Origin: Bacillota bacterium
Lineage (GTDB): Bacteria; Bacillota; UBA4882; UBA8346
NCBI GenBank assembly: GCA_029776205.1
Contig: JAKOTQ010000103.1
Coordinates: 1 to 50,284 of the forward strand
DNA length: 50,284 nucleotides
Direction of reading: 5' to 3'
Within the stretch, counting starts at the first letter, position 1. Each line of letters begins with the position of its first letter. Below the pieces are notes generated by a model, which was not told where the DNA came from, did not search any database, and worked only from the letters and a program-made list of their open reading frames with translations. Below, one piece after another: positions 44,173-50,284 of the stretch. The position numbers and the translations under genes were made by a program.

Positions 44173-44200
44173 AAAGGCCTGCAAATGGTGCAGGCCTTTT
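44173..44200 (+). terminator. Terminator of the PfkB-family kinase gene
   Basis: AAAGGCCTGCA, loop AATGG, TGCAGGCCTTT then TTTA; perfect 11-bp stem. Confidence 0.9.
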
Positions 44201-44227
44201 TAATGCCGAAAGTTAATTTAGACAATT

Positions 44228-44257
44228 AAAAAGACCTGCACTCGACTGCAGGTCTTT
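44228..44257 (-). terminator. Terminator of the diaminopimelate dehydrogenase gene
   Basis: Minus strand AAAGACCTGCA, 6-nt loop, TGCAGGTCTTT then TTTAATTG; perfect 11-bp stem. The stem core resembles the terminator 50 bp to the left. Confidence 0.9.
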
Positions 44258-44273
44258 GAGGTTCTCTTCATTA

Positions 44274-45251
44274 TTAAAGAAGTTCTTTCCGAAGCTCTTC
44301 GCCGGACTTGGGCGACAAATAGGCCAAAGGAATATCGAACACGGTCAATGCCCCGGTTTTCCCTTCCTTGGCCATCCGGTAAACTGCCCGGGCATAAGCT
44401 ACGAGAACGCTGGCTGTAAACTCCGGATTGCTACCTAAGGTCAGGCTGAACTCGATCCGTTGTTTGGTTCCTTCCCCGGTTTTTCCGGTCCGGATCACAA
44501 AACCGCCATGAGGCATACCGGAGTGATTGGCTTTTAACTCTTCCTCCGTAATGAAATGAACAGTCGTATCATAATCTGCAAAATAATTGGGCATTTCCTT
44601 GATGGTCTTTTCAATTTGCGCCCGGTCTGCCCCCTCTTCAGGTACCACGTAACACACACGGACATGTTTCTCTCTGGTGGTCAACTCCGGATTATCTCCG
44701 CGCCGGACTTTCTCAATGGCCTGTTCCACCGGAACCGTATATTGAATACCATTCTTAACACCAGGAACCCGGCGAATCGCATCGGAATGGCCTTGGCTGA
44801 CACCTTTACCCCAGAATGTATAATCTTTCCCTTCGGGAAGCACCGATTGGCCTAACAACCGGGCCAATGAAAATAATCCCGGATCCCATCCGGTAGAGAT
44901 CAAGCCGACTTTACCGTTGGCTTTGGCAGCCTTATCAATTTTCTCAAAATATTCGGGGATTTTGGCATGGGTATCGAAACTGTCGACCATATTAAATTGG
45001 GCGGCAACTTCCGGCCCTTGTTCCGGCAAATCCGTCGCTGAACCGCCGCAGAGAATCATCACATCGATTTTCCCCTGATACTTGGAAAGCTCTGAAATAT
45101 GAGCCACCGGAGCCCCAATGCTAAGGGTCCCCGGATCACGCCGCGTAAAAACAGACACCAGCTCAAAATCGGGATTTTGCTTTAAGGCCTGTTGAACACC
45201 ACGGCCTAAGTTTCCGTATCCCATAATGCCCACGTTGATCTTCTCGCTCAT
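44274..45251 (-). CDS. ddh: meso-Diaminopimelate dehydrogenase
   Basis: 325 residues from the ATG at 45251, 8 nt after AAGGAG; a GTG one codon upstream is possible. N-terminal NADP-binding VGIMGYGNLGRGV (~7-19), FTRRDPGTL, ILCGGSATDLPEQGPEVAAQFNMVDSFDTH, and the substrate domain GWDPGLFSLARLLG and GKGVSQGHSDAIRRVPGVKNGIQYTVP are all typical. It makes meso-diaminopimelate in one step from tetrahydrodipicolinate, feeding lysine and the peptide cross-bridge. Single gene with its own terminator. Confidence 0.95.
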   Translation of the reverse strand: MSEKINVGIMGYGNLGRGVQQALKQNPDFELVSVFTRRDPGTLSIGAPVAHISELSKYQGKIDVMILCGGSATDLPEQGPEVAAQFNMVDSFDTHAKIPEYFEKIDKAAKANGKVGLISTGWDPGLFSLARLLGQSVLPEGKDYTFWGKGVSQGHSDAIRRVPGVKNGIQYTVPVEQAIEKVRRGDNPELTTREKHVRVCYVVPEEGADRAQIEKTIKEMPNYFADYDTTVHFITEEELKANHSGMPHGGFVIRTGKTGEGTKQRIEFSLTLGSNPEFTASVLVAYARAVYRMAKEGKTGALTVFDIPLAYLSPKSGEELRKELL

Positions 45252-45393
45252 CACATCTTCTCCTTATATCCCTTTGATTTAGTATTCTAGAAATACGGTA
45301 GAACATAAGAATTTCCTTCCACAACGCAAAAAAACTTTTCATTCTTTTGATGTTTCTTATTATGATCATTCTCTGATGAGCGTATAAGCAAAA

Positions 45394-45414
45394 TGGAGGC
45401 CTAATCGGCCTCCA
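45394..45414 (-). terminator. Terminator of the 40-residue membrane protein gene
   Basis: Minus strand TGGAGGCC, loop GATTA, GGCCTCCA then TTTTGC, ~30 bp past the stop. Confidence 0.8.
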
Positions 45415-45444
45415 TCGGGAACTTCTGAACCAAACTGACGTCAA

Positions 45445-45567
45445 TCAACCTCCAGTCGTCATTTTGTTATAAACGATAAAAGCTAACATAGCTAAGAATG
45501 CGACCAGGATTAACCAACGAACGATCCCGATTTTTTGCTCTTCCGGTTGATTATTGTTATTAAACAT
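45445..45567 (-). CDS. 40-residue single-pass membrane protein behind the triple-repeat leader
   Basis: From the ATG at 45567 (AAGGAGG 7 nt upstream) the product is 40 residues: a short polar head (MFNNNNQPEEQKIG), then one transmembrane helix (VRWLILVAFLAMLAFIVYN) and KMTTGG. The longer ORF from 45648 reads through the leader and is not credible. I do not recognise the family. It is the only gene in the transcript that starts at the consensus promoter 46037-46065, so the elaborate leader presumably controls it. Confidence 0.7.
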   Translation of the reverse strand: MFNNNNQPEEQKIGIVRWLILVAFLAMLAFIVYNKMTTGG

Positions 45568-45612
45568 ATTTTCCCCTCCTTTCCAAAAAAACTCAGTATA
45601 GGATAAAATAAA

Positions 45613-45709
45613 GTGGGAGCCATGGATAAACCAAGAGCTCCCCCCCAAAAAGCTTCGTTTTTCTTGGAATCGAAGGTCTAACTTCGTCCAACCGTCAGTT
45701 TGGTATATT
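45613..45709 (-). repeat. Leader repeat unit 3 (nearest the gene, most diverged)
   Basis: Same unit with loop TTAGAC in hairpin 1, a shorter terminator stem (GGGAGC/GCTCCC core) and a broken T run (TTTATTTTATCC), so termination should be weaker here. Confidence 0.75.
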
Positions 45710-45764
45710 CGGTTTTAAATTTATAGAGCTTTTCACCCATCTTTTTTAAAATGAGATCAAAAAA

Positions 45765-45862
45765 GTGGGAGCTCATAGAGTCAACCAAGAGCTTCCCACC
45801 CAAAAAGCTTCGTTTTTCTTGGAATCGAAGATTACTTCGTCCAACCGTCAACGTGCTATATT
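45765..45862 (-). repeat. Leader repeat unit 2
   Basis: Nearly identical to the unit at 45909-46007; terminator stem GTGGGAAGCTC/GAGCTCCCAC with one bulged A, followed by T6. Confidence 0.8.
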
Positions 45863-45908
45863 CAATTTTCGATTTATACAATCACTTATTAAAATTGAGA
45901 ACAAAAAA

Positions 45909-46007
45909 ATGGGAGCTCATAGAATCAACCAAGAGCTTCCCACCCAAAAAGCTTCGTTTTTTCTTGGAATCGAAGATTACTTCGTCCAACCGTCAATGTG
46001 CTATATT
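45909..46007 (-). repeat. Leader repeat unit 1 (promoter-proximal)
   Basis: Terminator stem TGGGAAGCTC/GAGCTCCCA with one bulged A, followed by T7. Units 1 and 2 differ at only a few positions. Confidence 0.8.
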
Positions 46008-46036
46008 TAATTTTTAATTAACAATCGGTTAATTTT

Positions 46037-46065
46037 ATTATAACGTGACTAAGATATGTTGTCAA
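46037..46065 (-). promoter_or_regulatory. Consensus sigma-A promoter of the triple-repeat leader
   Basis: Minus strand TTGACA (46060-46065), exactly 17 nt, TATAAT (46037-46042): a perfect match to the consensus, so the unregulated initiation rate should be high and control must come afterwards, in the leader. Confidence 0.85.
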
Positions 46066-46133
46066 CATCCGAAATGAATACAATATTTGTAAGATAATTT
46101 AAACGCTTCTCTCAAGAGTGACTGTTATGAAAT

Positions 46134-46610
46134 TTATGCATTGGGTTGACGAGCCTTTCCGCTATACTGATGCACCACGATCTTAAAGACTGCGACAGCG
46201 CTTACCATCTTCTCATCAAAGGAAAATTCCCGGCCAGTCTGGTGCTTCATCAGCGCTGACAGCGCAGTTTTCTTCTCTTCAATATCATCGATAACTACTG
46301 CCGTACCGTTTCCGATGATACTTTTATAATAGTAACTGTATTTGCAGGCCGAATCACCGGTGATCAACGCATGTCCGCAATCCATTTCGATACACACCTC
46401 AGGATTTTCCTTTAAAGCATCAACCTTCCGGCCCTCTTTGGCACTGTGAAAATATAAAATTAAGGTATCCTCTTCGAAAGCGTACCCAAAATTCATCGGA
46501 ACGATATAAAGCCCATCCCGATCCTGCATCGCGATTCGGCACACCTTGCATTCTTCGATAATCTTGATTAATTCGGATTTATCAGTGACTTCCCGGTCTT
46601 TTCGGCGCAT
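46134..46610 (-). CDS. Pyridoxamine 5'-phosphate oxidase-family flavoprotein (NimA-like)
   Basis: 158 residues from the ATG at 46610 (AGAGG 6 nt upstream; the ATG at 46616 abuts the ribosome site). Split beta-barrel FMN-binding fold: CRIAMQDRDGLYIVPMNFGYAFEEDTLILYFHSAKEGRKVDALKENPEVCIEMD (~24-77), and YYYKSIIGNGTAVVIDDIEEKKTALSALM. Matches the small PNPOx-like group that includes NimA; the substrate is unknown. Single gene. Confidence 0.9.
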   Translation of the reverse strand: MRRKDREVTDKSELIKIIEECKVCRIAMQDRDGLYIVPMNFGYAFEEDTLILYFHSAKEGRKVDALKENPEVCIEMDCGHALITGDSACKYSYYYKSIIGNGTAVVIDDIEEKKTALSALMKHQTGREFSFDEKMVSAVAVFKIVVHQYSGKARQPNA

Positions 46611-46754
46611 TGTCATCCTCTTTCGACTTTTTAACGTTTCTTAGGCAGTTTCCTGTTATTTATTTCTTTCCTCAGGTTGATTCTAATCCCTGCCGATTTC
46701 GAAAATATTTCTCATCCCAAAAAGCGGCCTGACACACTCCATCTAGTGAGTTTT

Positions 46755-46782
46755 AAAAAACCGCCCTAGTCAAAGAGCGGTT
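46755..46782 (-). terminator. Terminator of the first secreted paralogue
   Basis: Minus strand AACCGC, 12-nt loop, GCGGTT followed by TTTT, ~24 bp past the stop codon. Confidence 0.7.
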
Positions 46783-46805
46783 GATAATACTCATTCCATG
46801 TAATT

Positions 46806-47378
46806 TTACAATTGATCCAAAACCTCTTTATCTTTCTTTTCCGGATCTTCTTTTAAATCTTTGCTCTCATAGATTATTGCGAGAGTAATTTCATAATTCT
46901 CACCCGTGAGCATCAATCCGACTTCAGTCGTAGGCGTCTCCCATCTCGCCACAAAAGCAAGATGACCCATAGCAACAGCCATTCCATATAGTTGATGATC
47001 ATTTTTAAAAAGATCATTGCTCCAAATGACTTCATCGTCCAAAGGTGTCCCATATTTCTTTATCAGAAGTTCTTTAAGTCTTCCATAATCCAAAATATAA
47101 TTGTTTTGATTCGTATGCCATATATCAAAAGCATATAAACCTGTCATTAACCGGTTATTTTGAAACTTGTAAAAAATACTGCAGTCTTTATTATCCAAAG
47201 AACTTTTATACTTCAATACCTCGGATGTCCTCCCAACCGGTTTGCCCGATTCCGACCGCATGACCTCTTCCTGCGACATCCCCCATCGGGCCTTGCGAAA
47301 ATCATACTCGTCAGCCGCAACAACCTGTACGCTCACAAACACTAAAATTGCAATAAAAAGCAGAAAATACTTTTTCAA
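46806..47378 (-). CDS. Secreted protein of unknown function, paralogue A
   Basis: From the TTG at 47378 (after GGAGGGAGGGG) the product is 190 residues. A signal peptide (LKKYFLLFIAILVFVSVQVVAA) leads into DEYDFRKARWGMSQEEVMRSE, then alternating strands with FDIWHTN (~85), LLIKKYGTPLDDEVIW, and YGMAVAMGHLAFVARWETPTTEV. Paralogue B next door has the same length and layout. The FRKxxWGMSxxEV opening recurs in secreted proteins of anaerobic Firmicutes, but I know no function. Each copy has its own terminator. Confidence 0.75.
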   Translation of the reverse strand: MKKYFLLFIAILVFVSVQVVAADEYDFRKARWGMSQEEVMRSESGKPVGRTSEVLKYKSSLDNKDCSIFYKFQNNRLMTGLYAFDIWHTNQNNYILDYGRLKELLIKKYGTPLDDEVIWSNDLFKNDHQLYGMAVAMGHLAFVARWETPTTEVGLMLTGENYEITLAIIYESKDLKEDPEKKDKEVLDQL

Positions 47379-47462
47379 AAAATCCCCTCCCTCCTTCCAT
47401 ATCGTAACATTACAGGTATAATTTATCAATAACCGGTTTCTTGTACAGCAAAACAAGGAAAA

Positions 47463-47488
47463 TAAAAACTCCTGTTTCAACAGGAGTT
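47463..47488 (-). terminator. Terminator of secreted paralogue B
   Basis: Minus strand AACTCCTGTT, loop GA, AACAGGAGTT, then TTTTATT. Resembles the terminator at 48219-48242, part of the duplicated unit. Confidence 0.85.
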
Positions 47489-47514
47489 AACTAAGCTAAA
47501 AACATTGAAATTGA

Positions 47515-48087
47515 TCATAATTTGTCCAAGACCTCTTTATCTTTCAATTGGGGATCTTCATTTATCGTTTTACTACTGTATATGGCCACCAAATTAATTT
47601 TATAATTTTCTCCATAAAGGGTTAACGTAATTTCAGTGGTTGGCGTTTCCCATTTTGCACCGTATACAAGATGGCCCATACCTATAGCGATTCCATACGA
47701 TTGATCATCTTCTTTAAAAAGTTCATCTTTCCAATGAACATTATCTTCAACAGGTGTTCCGTATTTCTTCGTCAAAAGTCCTTTAAACTTTTTAAAATCC
47801 AAAATATAATCATTTGGGTTGGTATGCCAGATATCAAAGTAATACATACCACCAATTAATCGGTTATTTTCAAATCGAAATAAAACATAACAATGCTCGC
47901 CATCCAAAAAATCAGTAAATACCAGTGCCTCAGAGTCCCCATCAATAGGTTGGCCCGGTTCGGATTTCGTAACCTCTTGCTGGGACATCCCCCATTTCGT
48001 TTTGCGGAAGTCATAATTTCCCCCCGCAACGATCTGAAGGCTCATCAATACTAAAATTATAGTTAAAAGCGTCACATATTTTTTCAA
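47515..48087 (-). CDS. Secreted protein of unknown function, paralogue B
   Basis: From the TTG at 48087 (after GGGGAGAGG) it is 190 residues, the same length as paralogue A and about 60% identical by eye. Signal peptide (LKKYVTLLTIILVLMSLQIVAG), NYDFRKTKWGMSQQEVTKSE, YFDIWHTNPNDYILD, KKYGTPVEDNVHWKDELF and MGHLVYGAKWETPTTEITLTLYG mirror the other copy. Unknown function. The pair looks like a tandem duplication including promoter and terminator. Confidence 0.75.
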   Translation of the reverse strand: MKKYVTLLTIILVLMSLQIVAGGNYDFRKTKWGMSQQEVTKSEPGQPIDGDSEALVFTDFLDGEHCYVLFRFENNRLIGGMYYFDIWHTNPNDYILDFKKFKGLLTKKYGTPVEDNVHWKDELFKEDDQSYGIAIGMGHLVYGAKWETPTTEITLTLYGENYKINLVAIYSSKTINEDPQLKDKEVLDKL

Positions 48088-48218
48088 AAAGCCTCTCCCC
48101 TTTTCCCACATCATAGCACTGCAAGAACATTTTATCAATTCACAATTTTATAATCGAATAACTTCAATTTTGACATACCTTTTTCACTAATAATCCAACC
48201 AGAAGAAAGGCAACAAAA

Positions 48219-48242
48219 AAACTCCTGCTTCACCAGGAGTTT
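48219..48242 (-). terminator. Terminator downstream of tRNA-Arg
   Basis: Minus strand AAACTCCTG, 6-nt loop, CAGGAGTTT followed by a T run; ends the tRNA transcript. Confidence 0.88.
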
Positions 48243-48256
48243 AAACAATCGATATA

Positions 48257-48332
48257 TGGCGCGCCTGGCACGAATCGAACGTGCGGCCAACGGATTAGAA
48301 GTCCGTTGCTCTATCCCCTGAGCTACAGGCGC
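48257..48332 (-). tRNA. tRNA-Arg (anticodon TCT), CCA encoded
   Basis: 76 nt on the minus strand. Acceptor GCGCCTG/CAGGCGC, D-arm TAGCTCAGGGGATAGAGCA, anticodon loop CTTCTAA (anticodon TCT, complement at 48297-48299), T-loop GTTCGATTC, discriminator G, then CCA encoded in the DNA. Reads AGA codons. Confidence 0.96.
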
Positions 48333-48739
48333 ATCTGACAGTATAAAATTATAGCACAAAACTCGTTCCGGTTCAATATTAAGGTTAAGATGTAATCTTG
48401 AACTTTTTACTTTAGGAAGCAGTAGACAGGAGTCAGGAGACAGAAGTCAGTAGTTCAAATAGTTGACAGTGGACAGCTTACAGTTAAATGTAAAGACAAA
48501 ATGTTAAGCTCGACCTTTATATGAACTGTGAACTAAAACCCCGAATCATAACCAAGCACCTAATCGTTTAATTGGTCAACTGTAAACTGTCAACTACAAT
48601 CGGCCTTGTGCCTCATGAATGTACTGTGCACTTAATCTTAGAACCCAAAGTCCGAATCCATCTCCTTTCTCCTAACTCCTGTATGTTGTGCTAAACCTGC
48701 CTGCTACATCATATCTTTTTCCCAAAGAGGTGATGTACA
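48333..48739. repeat. Non-coding stretch with nested inverted repeats (MITE-like)
   Basis: An outer 14-bp inverted repeat with one mismatch (48427-48440 and 48668-48681) surrounds an inner one: AGTTGACAGT (48461-48470) and ACTGTCAACT (48586-48595). The same ends occur at 38.8 and 49.1 kb. Short direct motifs such as AGACAG(G/A)AGTCAG recur in 48421-48455. Nothing coding is seen. Confidence 0.65.
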
Positions 48740-49072
48740 GTGACAGAAGTATCCCGGGAATACCGGATATTAGCCGGGCTCTCCTATTTATTTTGGCCTG
48801 TAAGTTTGCTCCTGGTCCTCACCGCATACAAGCGGGATCGGTTTTTACGATATCATGGCTACCAGGCGCTCTACTTTGGCCTTTGCTGTACTGTGTTTCA
48901 TCTGGTCGTCGGAGGTTTTTTGCAGATCATCCCCGTCTTCGGAATACTTATTTATAAGGTACTGGTTATGGCCTGGCTTTTATTTATGCTTCTCTTAATT
49001 TACCGAACCTTCCAAGGCGAACTCTTCCGCGTCCCACTTATATACGATTTGGCTCAGGGAGTAATGGAATAG
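48740..49072 (+). CDS. DUF4870/Tic20-like membrane protein
   Basis: 110 residues with three hydrophobic segments (~12-28, ~44-66, ~72-88). The motif RYHGYQALYFGL (~37-48) corresponds to the H-x-x-QA pattern of DUF4870/Tic20-like proteins, whose function in bacteria is unknown. The GTG at 48740 follows AGAGGTG with 7-nt spacing. It stands alone between two MITE-like repeats. Confidence 0.75.
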   Translation: MTEVSREYRILAGLSYLFWPVSLLLVLTAYKRDRFLRYHGYQALYFGLCCTVFHLVVGGFLQIIPVFGILIYKVLVMAWLLFMLLLIYRTFQGELFRVPLIYDLAQGVME

Positions 49073-49085
49073 TAATTGAGTTGAT

Positions 49086-49247
49086 AGTTTACAGTTGACA
49101 GATGACAGTTATATGAACAGGACCTTGAGTTCCAGTGCACAGAGCAGTGCTCGTTTATAGAAGGCTGCTCAAAAAGCAACAGTTCGGGCTATGTCAAGGG
49201 ATATTTAAACAAACTTACTGGTTACTGTACACTGTCAACTGTAAACT
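49086..49247. repeat. MITE-like element with 16-bp perfect terminal inverted repeats
   Basis: AGTTTACAGTTGACAG (49086-49101) and its exact complement CTGTCAACTGTAAACT (49232-49247) bound a 162-bp non-coding block. It fills the space between the DUF4870-like gene and the nitroreductase stop codon, reaching within 2 bp of the latter. Confidence 0.7.
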
Positions 49248-49248
49248 T

Positions 49249-49848
49249 TTATTTAAACACCCTCATCCTGTCCGCCAGCGGCTGCATTTCTTTGGGATCC
49301 GGTTGGGCAGTGGGTTTCCCGAAAGGCATTTGGGCGATGAGTTTCCAATGATCCGGTAGATTCCACTCCTGCTTGACTTGGGTTTCAATAAGTTCGCCAT
49401 AATGTTGCAGGGTAGCCCCAAGGCCTTCAAGTTCCAAAGCAGTCCAAACCACGTATTGGTGCATGCCGCTGGACTGCTGGGACCAGACGGGAAAATTGTT
49501 CTTATAGGCAGGGAACTGATTTTGCAGTGATTCAACGACCTTCTGGTCTTCGAAGAATAAAACCGTGCCATACCCATTTTGGAAAGCATCAATTTTGGCA
49601 GCCGTCGCGCCAAACTCATCCGGCGGGACAATCTTTCGTAACGCTTCTTTAGTGATATCCCATAACCGATCATGGGCAGCCTCTAACAATAGTACAATCC
49701 GGGCACTCTGGGAATTGAAGGCCGATGGTGTATACGTTAAAGCATGTTCAATAATCTCCCGGATCTTTTCCTCCGAAACAACGCTATCCTTCGAAATCCC
49801 ATATATAGAACGCCGATCCGCTACTGCCGTATAAAAATCTTTTGCCAT
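49249..49848 (-). CDS. Nitroreductase family protein (Frm2/Hbn1-like)
   Basis: 199 residues. DFYTAVADRRSIYGISKDSVVSEEKIREIIEHAL (~4-37) with the FMN-contacting RRS motif, TPSAFNSQSARIVLL (~40-54), SSGMHQYVVWTALELEGLGATLQHY (~126-150), QMPFGKPTAQP near the end. This is the short FMN/NAD(P)H nitroreductase type resembling Frm2/Hbn1. The physiological substrate is unknown. ATG at 49848 with GGGGGTGGAGGT just upstream. Confidence 0.92.
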   Translation of the reverse strand: MAKDFYTAVADRRSIYGISKDSVVSEEKIREIIEHALTYTPSAFNSQSARIVLLLEAAHDRLWDITKEALRKIVPPDEFGATAAKIDAFQNGYGTVLFFEDQKVVESLQNQFPAYKNNFPVWSQQSSGMHQYVVWTALELEGLGATLQHYGELIETQVKQEWNLPDHWKLIAQMPFGKPTAQPDPKEMQPLADRMRVFK

Positions 49849-50007
49849 ACCTCCACCCCCGCTAAATGATAGCTATTTTCAACAACTGAAATAGTTTATT
49901 ATCGGTAATGAAATTTGTTTACCATCTACAGTAATTCTATCTCCTATTAAAGATATCCATGAAATCGATTCATATCCCTCTTTCTATTATACCAAATAAT
50001 TACAAAT

Positions 50008-50033
50008 AAAAAGAGAGCGACCAAATCGCTCCC
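50008..50033 (-). terminator. Terminator of argG
   Basis: Minus strand GGGAGCGA, loop TTTGG, TCGCTCTC (one G-U pair) followed by TTTTTATTTG. Confidence 0.88.
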
Positions 50034-50043
50034 TTTTCTATTT

Positions 50044-50284
50044 TTACTTTTTTTTCAACGATTGTTCCAGCGTCGCCTGGACTTTCATCGGAAGACCGAA
50101 GAGATTGATGAATCCTTCCGCATCTTTCTGGTTATACACCTCATCAGCTCCGAAGGTCGCCAACTTCTCCTGATACAACGAATAAGGCGACTTCCGGCCT
50201 ACCGTCTGGACGCTTCCTTTATAGAGTTTCAATTTCACTGTTCCGGTCACCCGTTGTTGGGTCTCATCCACAAAAGCATCCAGC
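50044..50284 (-). CDS. argG: Argininosuccinate synthase, C-terminal fragment
   Basis: The last ~79 residues of a gene that continues past the right edge. [62 protein letters not shown] is the conserved C-terminal domain of ArgG, which joins citrulline and aspartate in arginine synthesis. The end ([14 protein letters not shown]) is typical. The upstream part, including the catalytic P-loop, is not in the window. Confidence 0.94.
   Translation of the reverse strand, partial: LDAFVDETQQRVTGTVKLKLYKGSVQTVGRKSPYSLYQEKLATFGADEVYNQKDAEGFINLFGLPMKVQATLEQSLKKK

Larger units (their letters stand above)
45568..46030 (-). promoter_or_regulatory. Long leader RNA with three tandem attenuator-like units
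   Basis: Three copies of a ~98-nt unit (45909-46007, 45765-45862, 45613-45709) lie between the promoter and the small membrane-protein gene. In each, on the minus strand, TTGGA-CGAAG...CTTCG-AT-TCCAA makes hairpin 1, and GTGGGA(A)GCTC with GAGCTCCCAC followed by a T run makes a terminator. CCAAGA (hairpin 1, 3' side) can instead pair with TCTTGG (terminator 5' side), with AGCTT/AAGCT inside, giving an antiterminator. Hairpin 1 keeps its stem while its loop varies (TAAT or TTAGAC). This is the logic of attenuation, in triplicate; no ligand or factor is known. Confidence 0.6.

Noticed and set aside
45613-46007. The three ~98-bp units as a CRISPR array
   Set aside because: Units are far too long and the gaps are AT-rich, partly similar to each other and of unequal length; no cas genes nearby.
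45678-46017. ORFs on both strands through the triple repeat (67 residues on minus, 81-88 on plus)
   Set aside because: They arise because the repeated unit is free of stops in several frames; no ribosome-binding sites precede them and the conserved features are stems and loops, not codons.
49263-49673. 136-residue minus-strand ORF
   Set aside because: Out-of-frame shadow of the nitroreductase gene, which carries the recognisable motifs.

Overview
The window looks like a chromosome segment of an anaerobic, motile, spore-forming member of the Bacillota (Firmicutes), about mid-40s % G+C by eye. Spore genes (spoIIP, a yteA-type gene, a gerA-type germinant receptor operon), comF competence genes, flagellar genes, a T-box in front of ileS and an L20-type leader in front of infC all point to Firmicutes. 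A Pal-like OmpA-domain protein and a TolC-type outer-membrane channel in an HlyD/ABC exporter operon suggest an outer membrane, so a diderm spore former (Limnochordia/Hydrogenispora-like or a similar lineage) is my best guess. I cannot fix the genus from the sequence.

Layout. 1-8.9 kb (minus): rex (frameshifted), a Gx-type membrane protein, recD2, comFA, comFC, a yvyF-like gene, flgM, flgN, flgK and the start of flgL, a late-competence/flagellar block. 9.1-12.3 kb: spoIIP (+), overlapped tail-to-tail by an rseC-like gene (-), then the IPT/OmpA-domain protein (+). 12.3-16.9 kb (minus): infC-rpmI-rplT with an AUU start and attenuator leader, then rluD-type synthase, lgt, lspA, yteA-like and DUF5665 genes. 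17-23.3 kb: a chemoreceptor (+), ileS (-) with T-box, a secreted thermonuclease (+). 23.4-26.3 kb: a TRAP transporter (dctP frameshifted). 26.8-32.7 kb: gpmA, a probable structured RNA, then a tetR-tolC-hlyD-ABC efflux operon with three copies of a palindromic operator. 32.9-38.7 kb: floA with a small partner, and the gerA-type operon. 38.9-45.3 kb: iron alcohol dehydrogenase, DUF1294, KDPG aldolase, EamA transporter, an HD-GYP remnant, a PfkB-family (KDG kinase-like) kinase, and meso-diaminopimelate dehydrogenase. 45.4-50.3 kb: a 40-residue membrane protein behind an unusual triple-repeat leader, a flavin-oxidase-like gene, a tandem pair of secreted paralogues, tRNA-Arg, a DUF4870/Tic20-like gene, a nitroreductase and the 3' end of argG.

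The most unusual element is the leader at about 45568-46030. It starts at a consensus promoter (TTGACA-17-TATAAT) and carries three copies of a ~98-nt unit. Each unit can form either an anti-terminator or an intrinsic terminator, all in series ahead of one tiny membrane-protein gene. A second unexplained RNA candidate lies between gpmA and the efflux operon (about 27519-27716). MITE-like inverted repeats ending in AGTTGACAGT occur three times. Two genes (rex, dctP) carry single-base frameshifts that could be assembly errors or real lesions.
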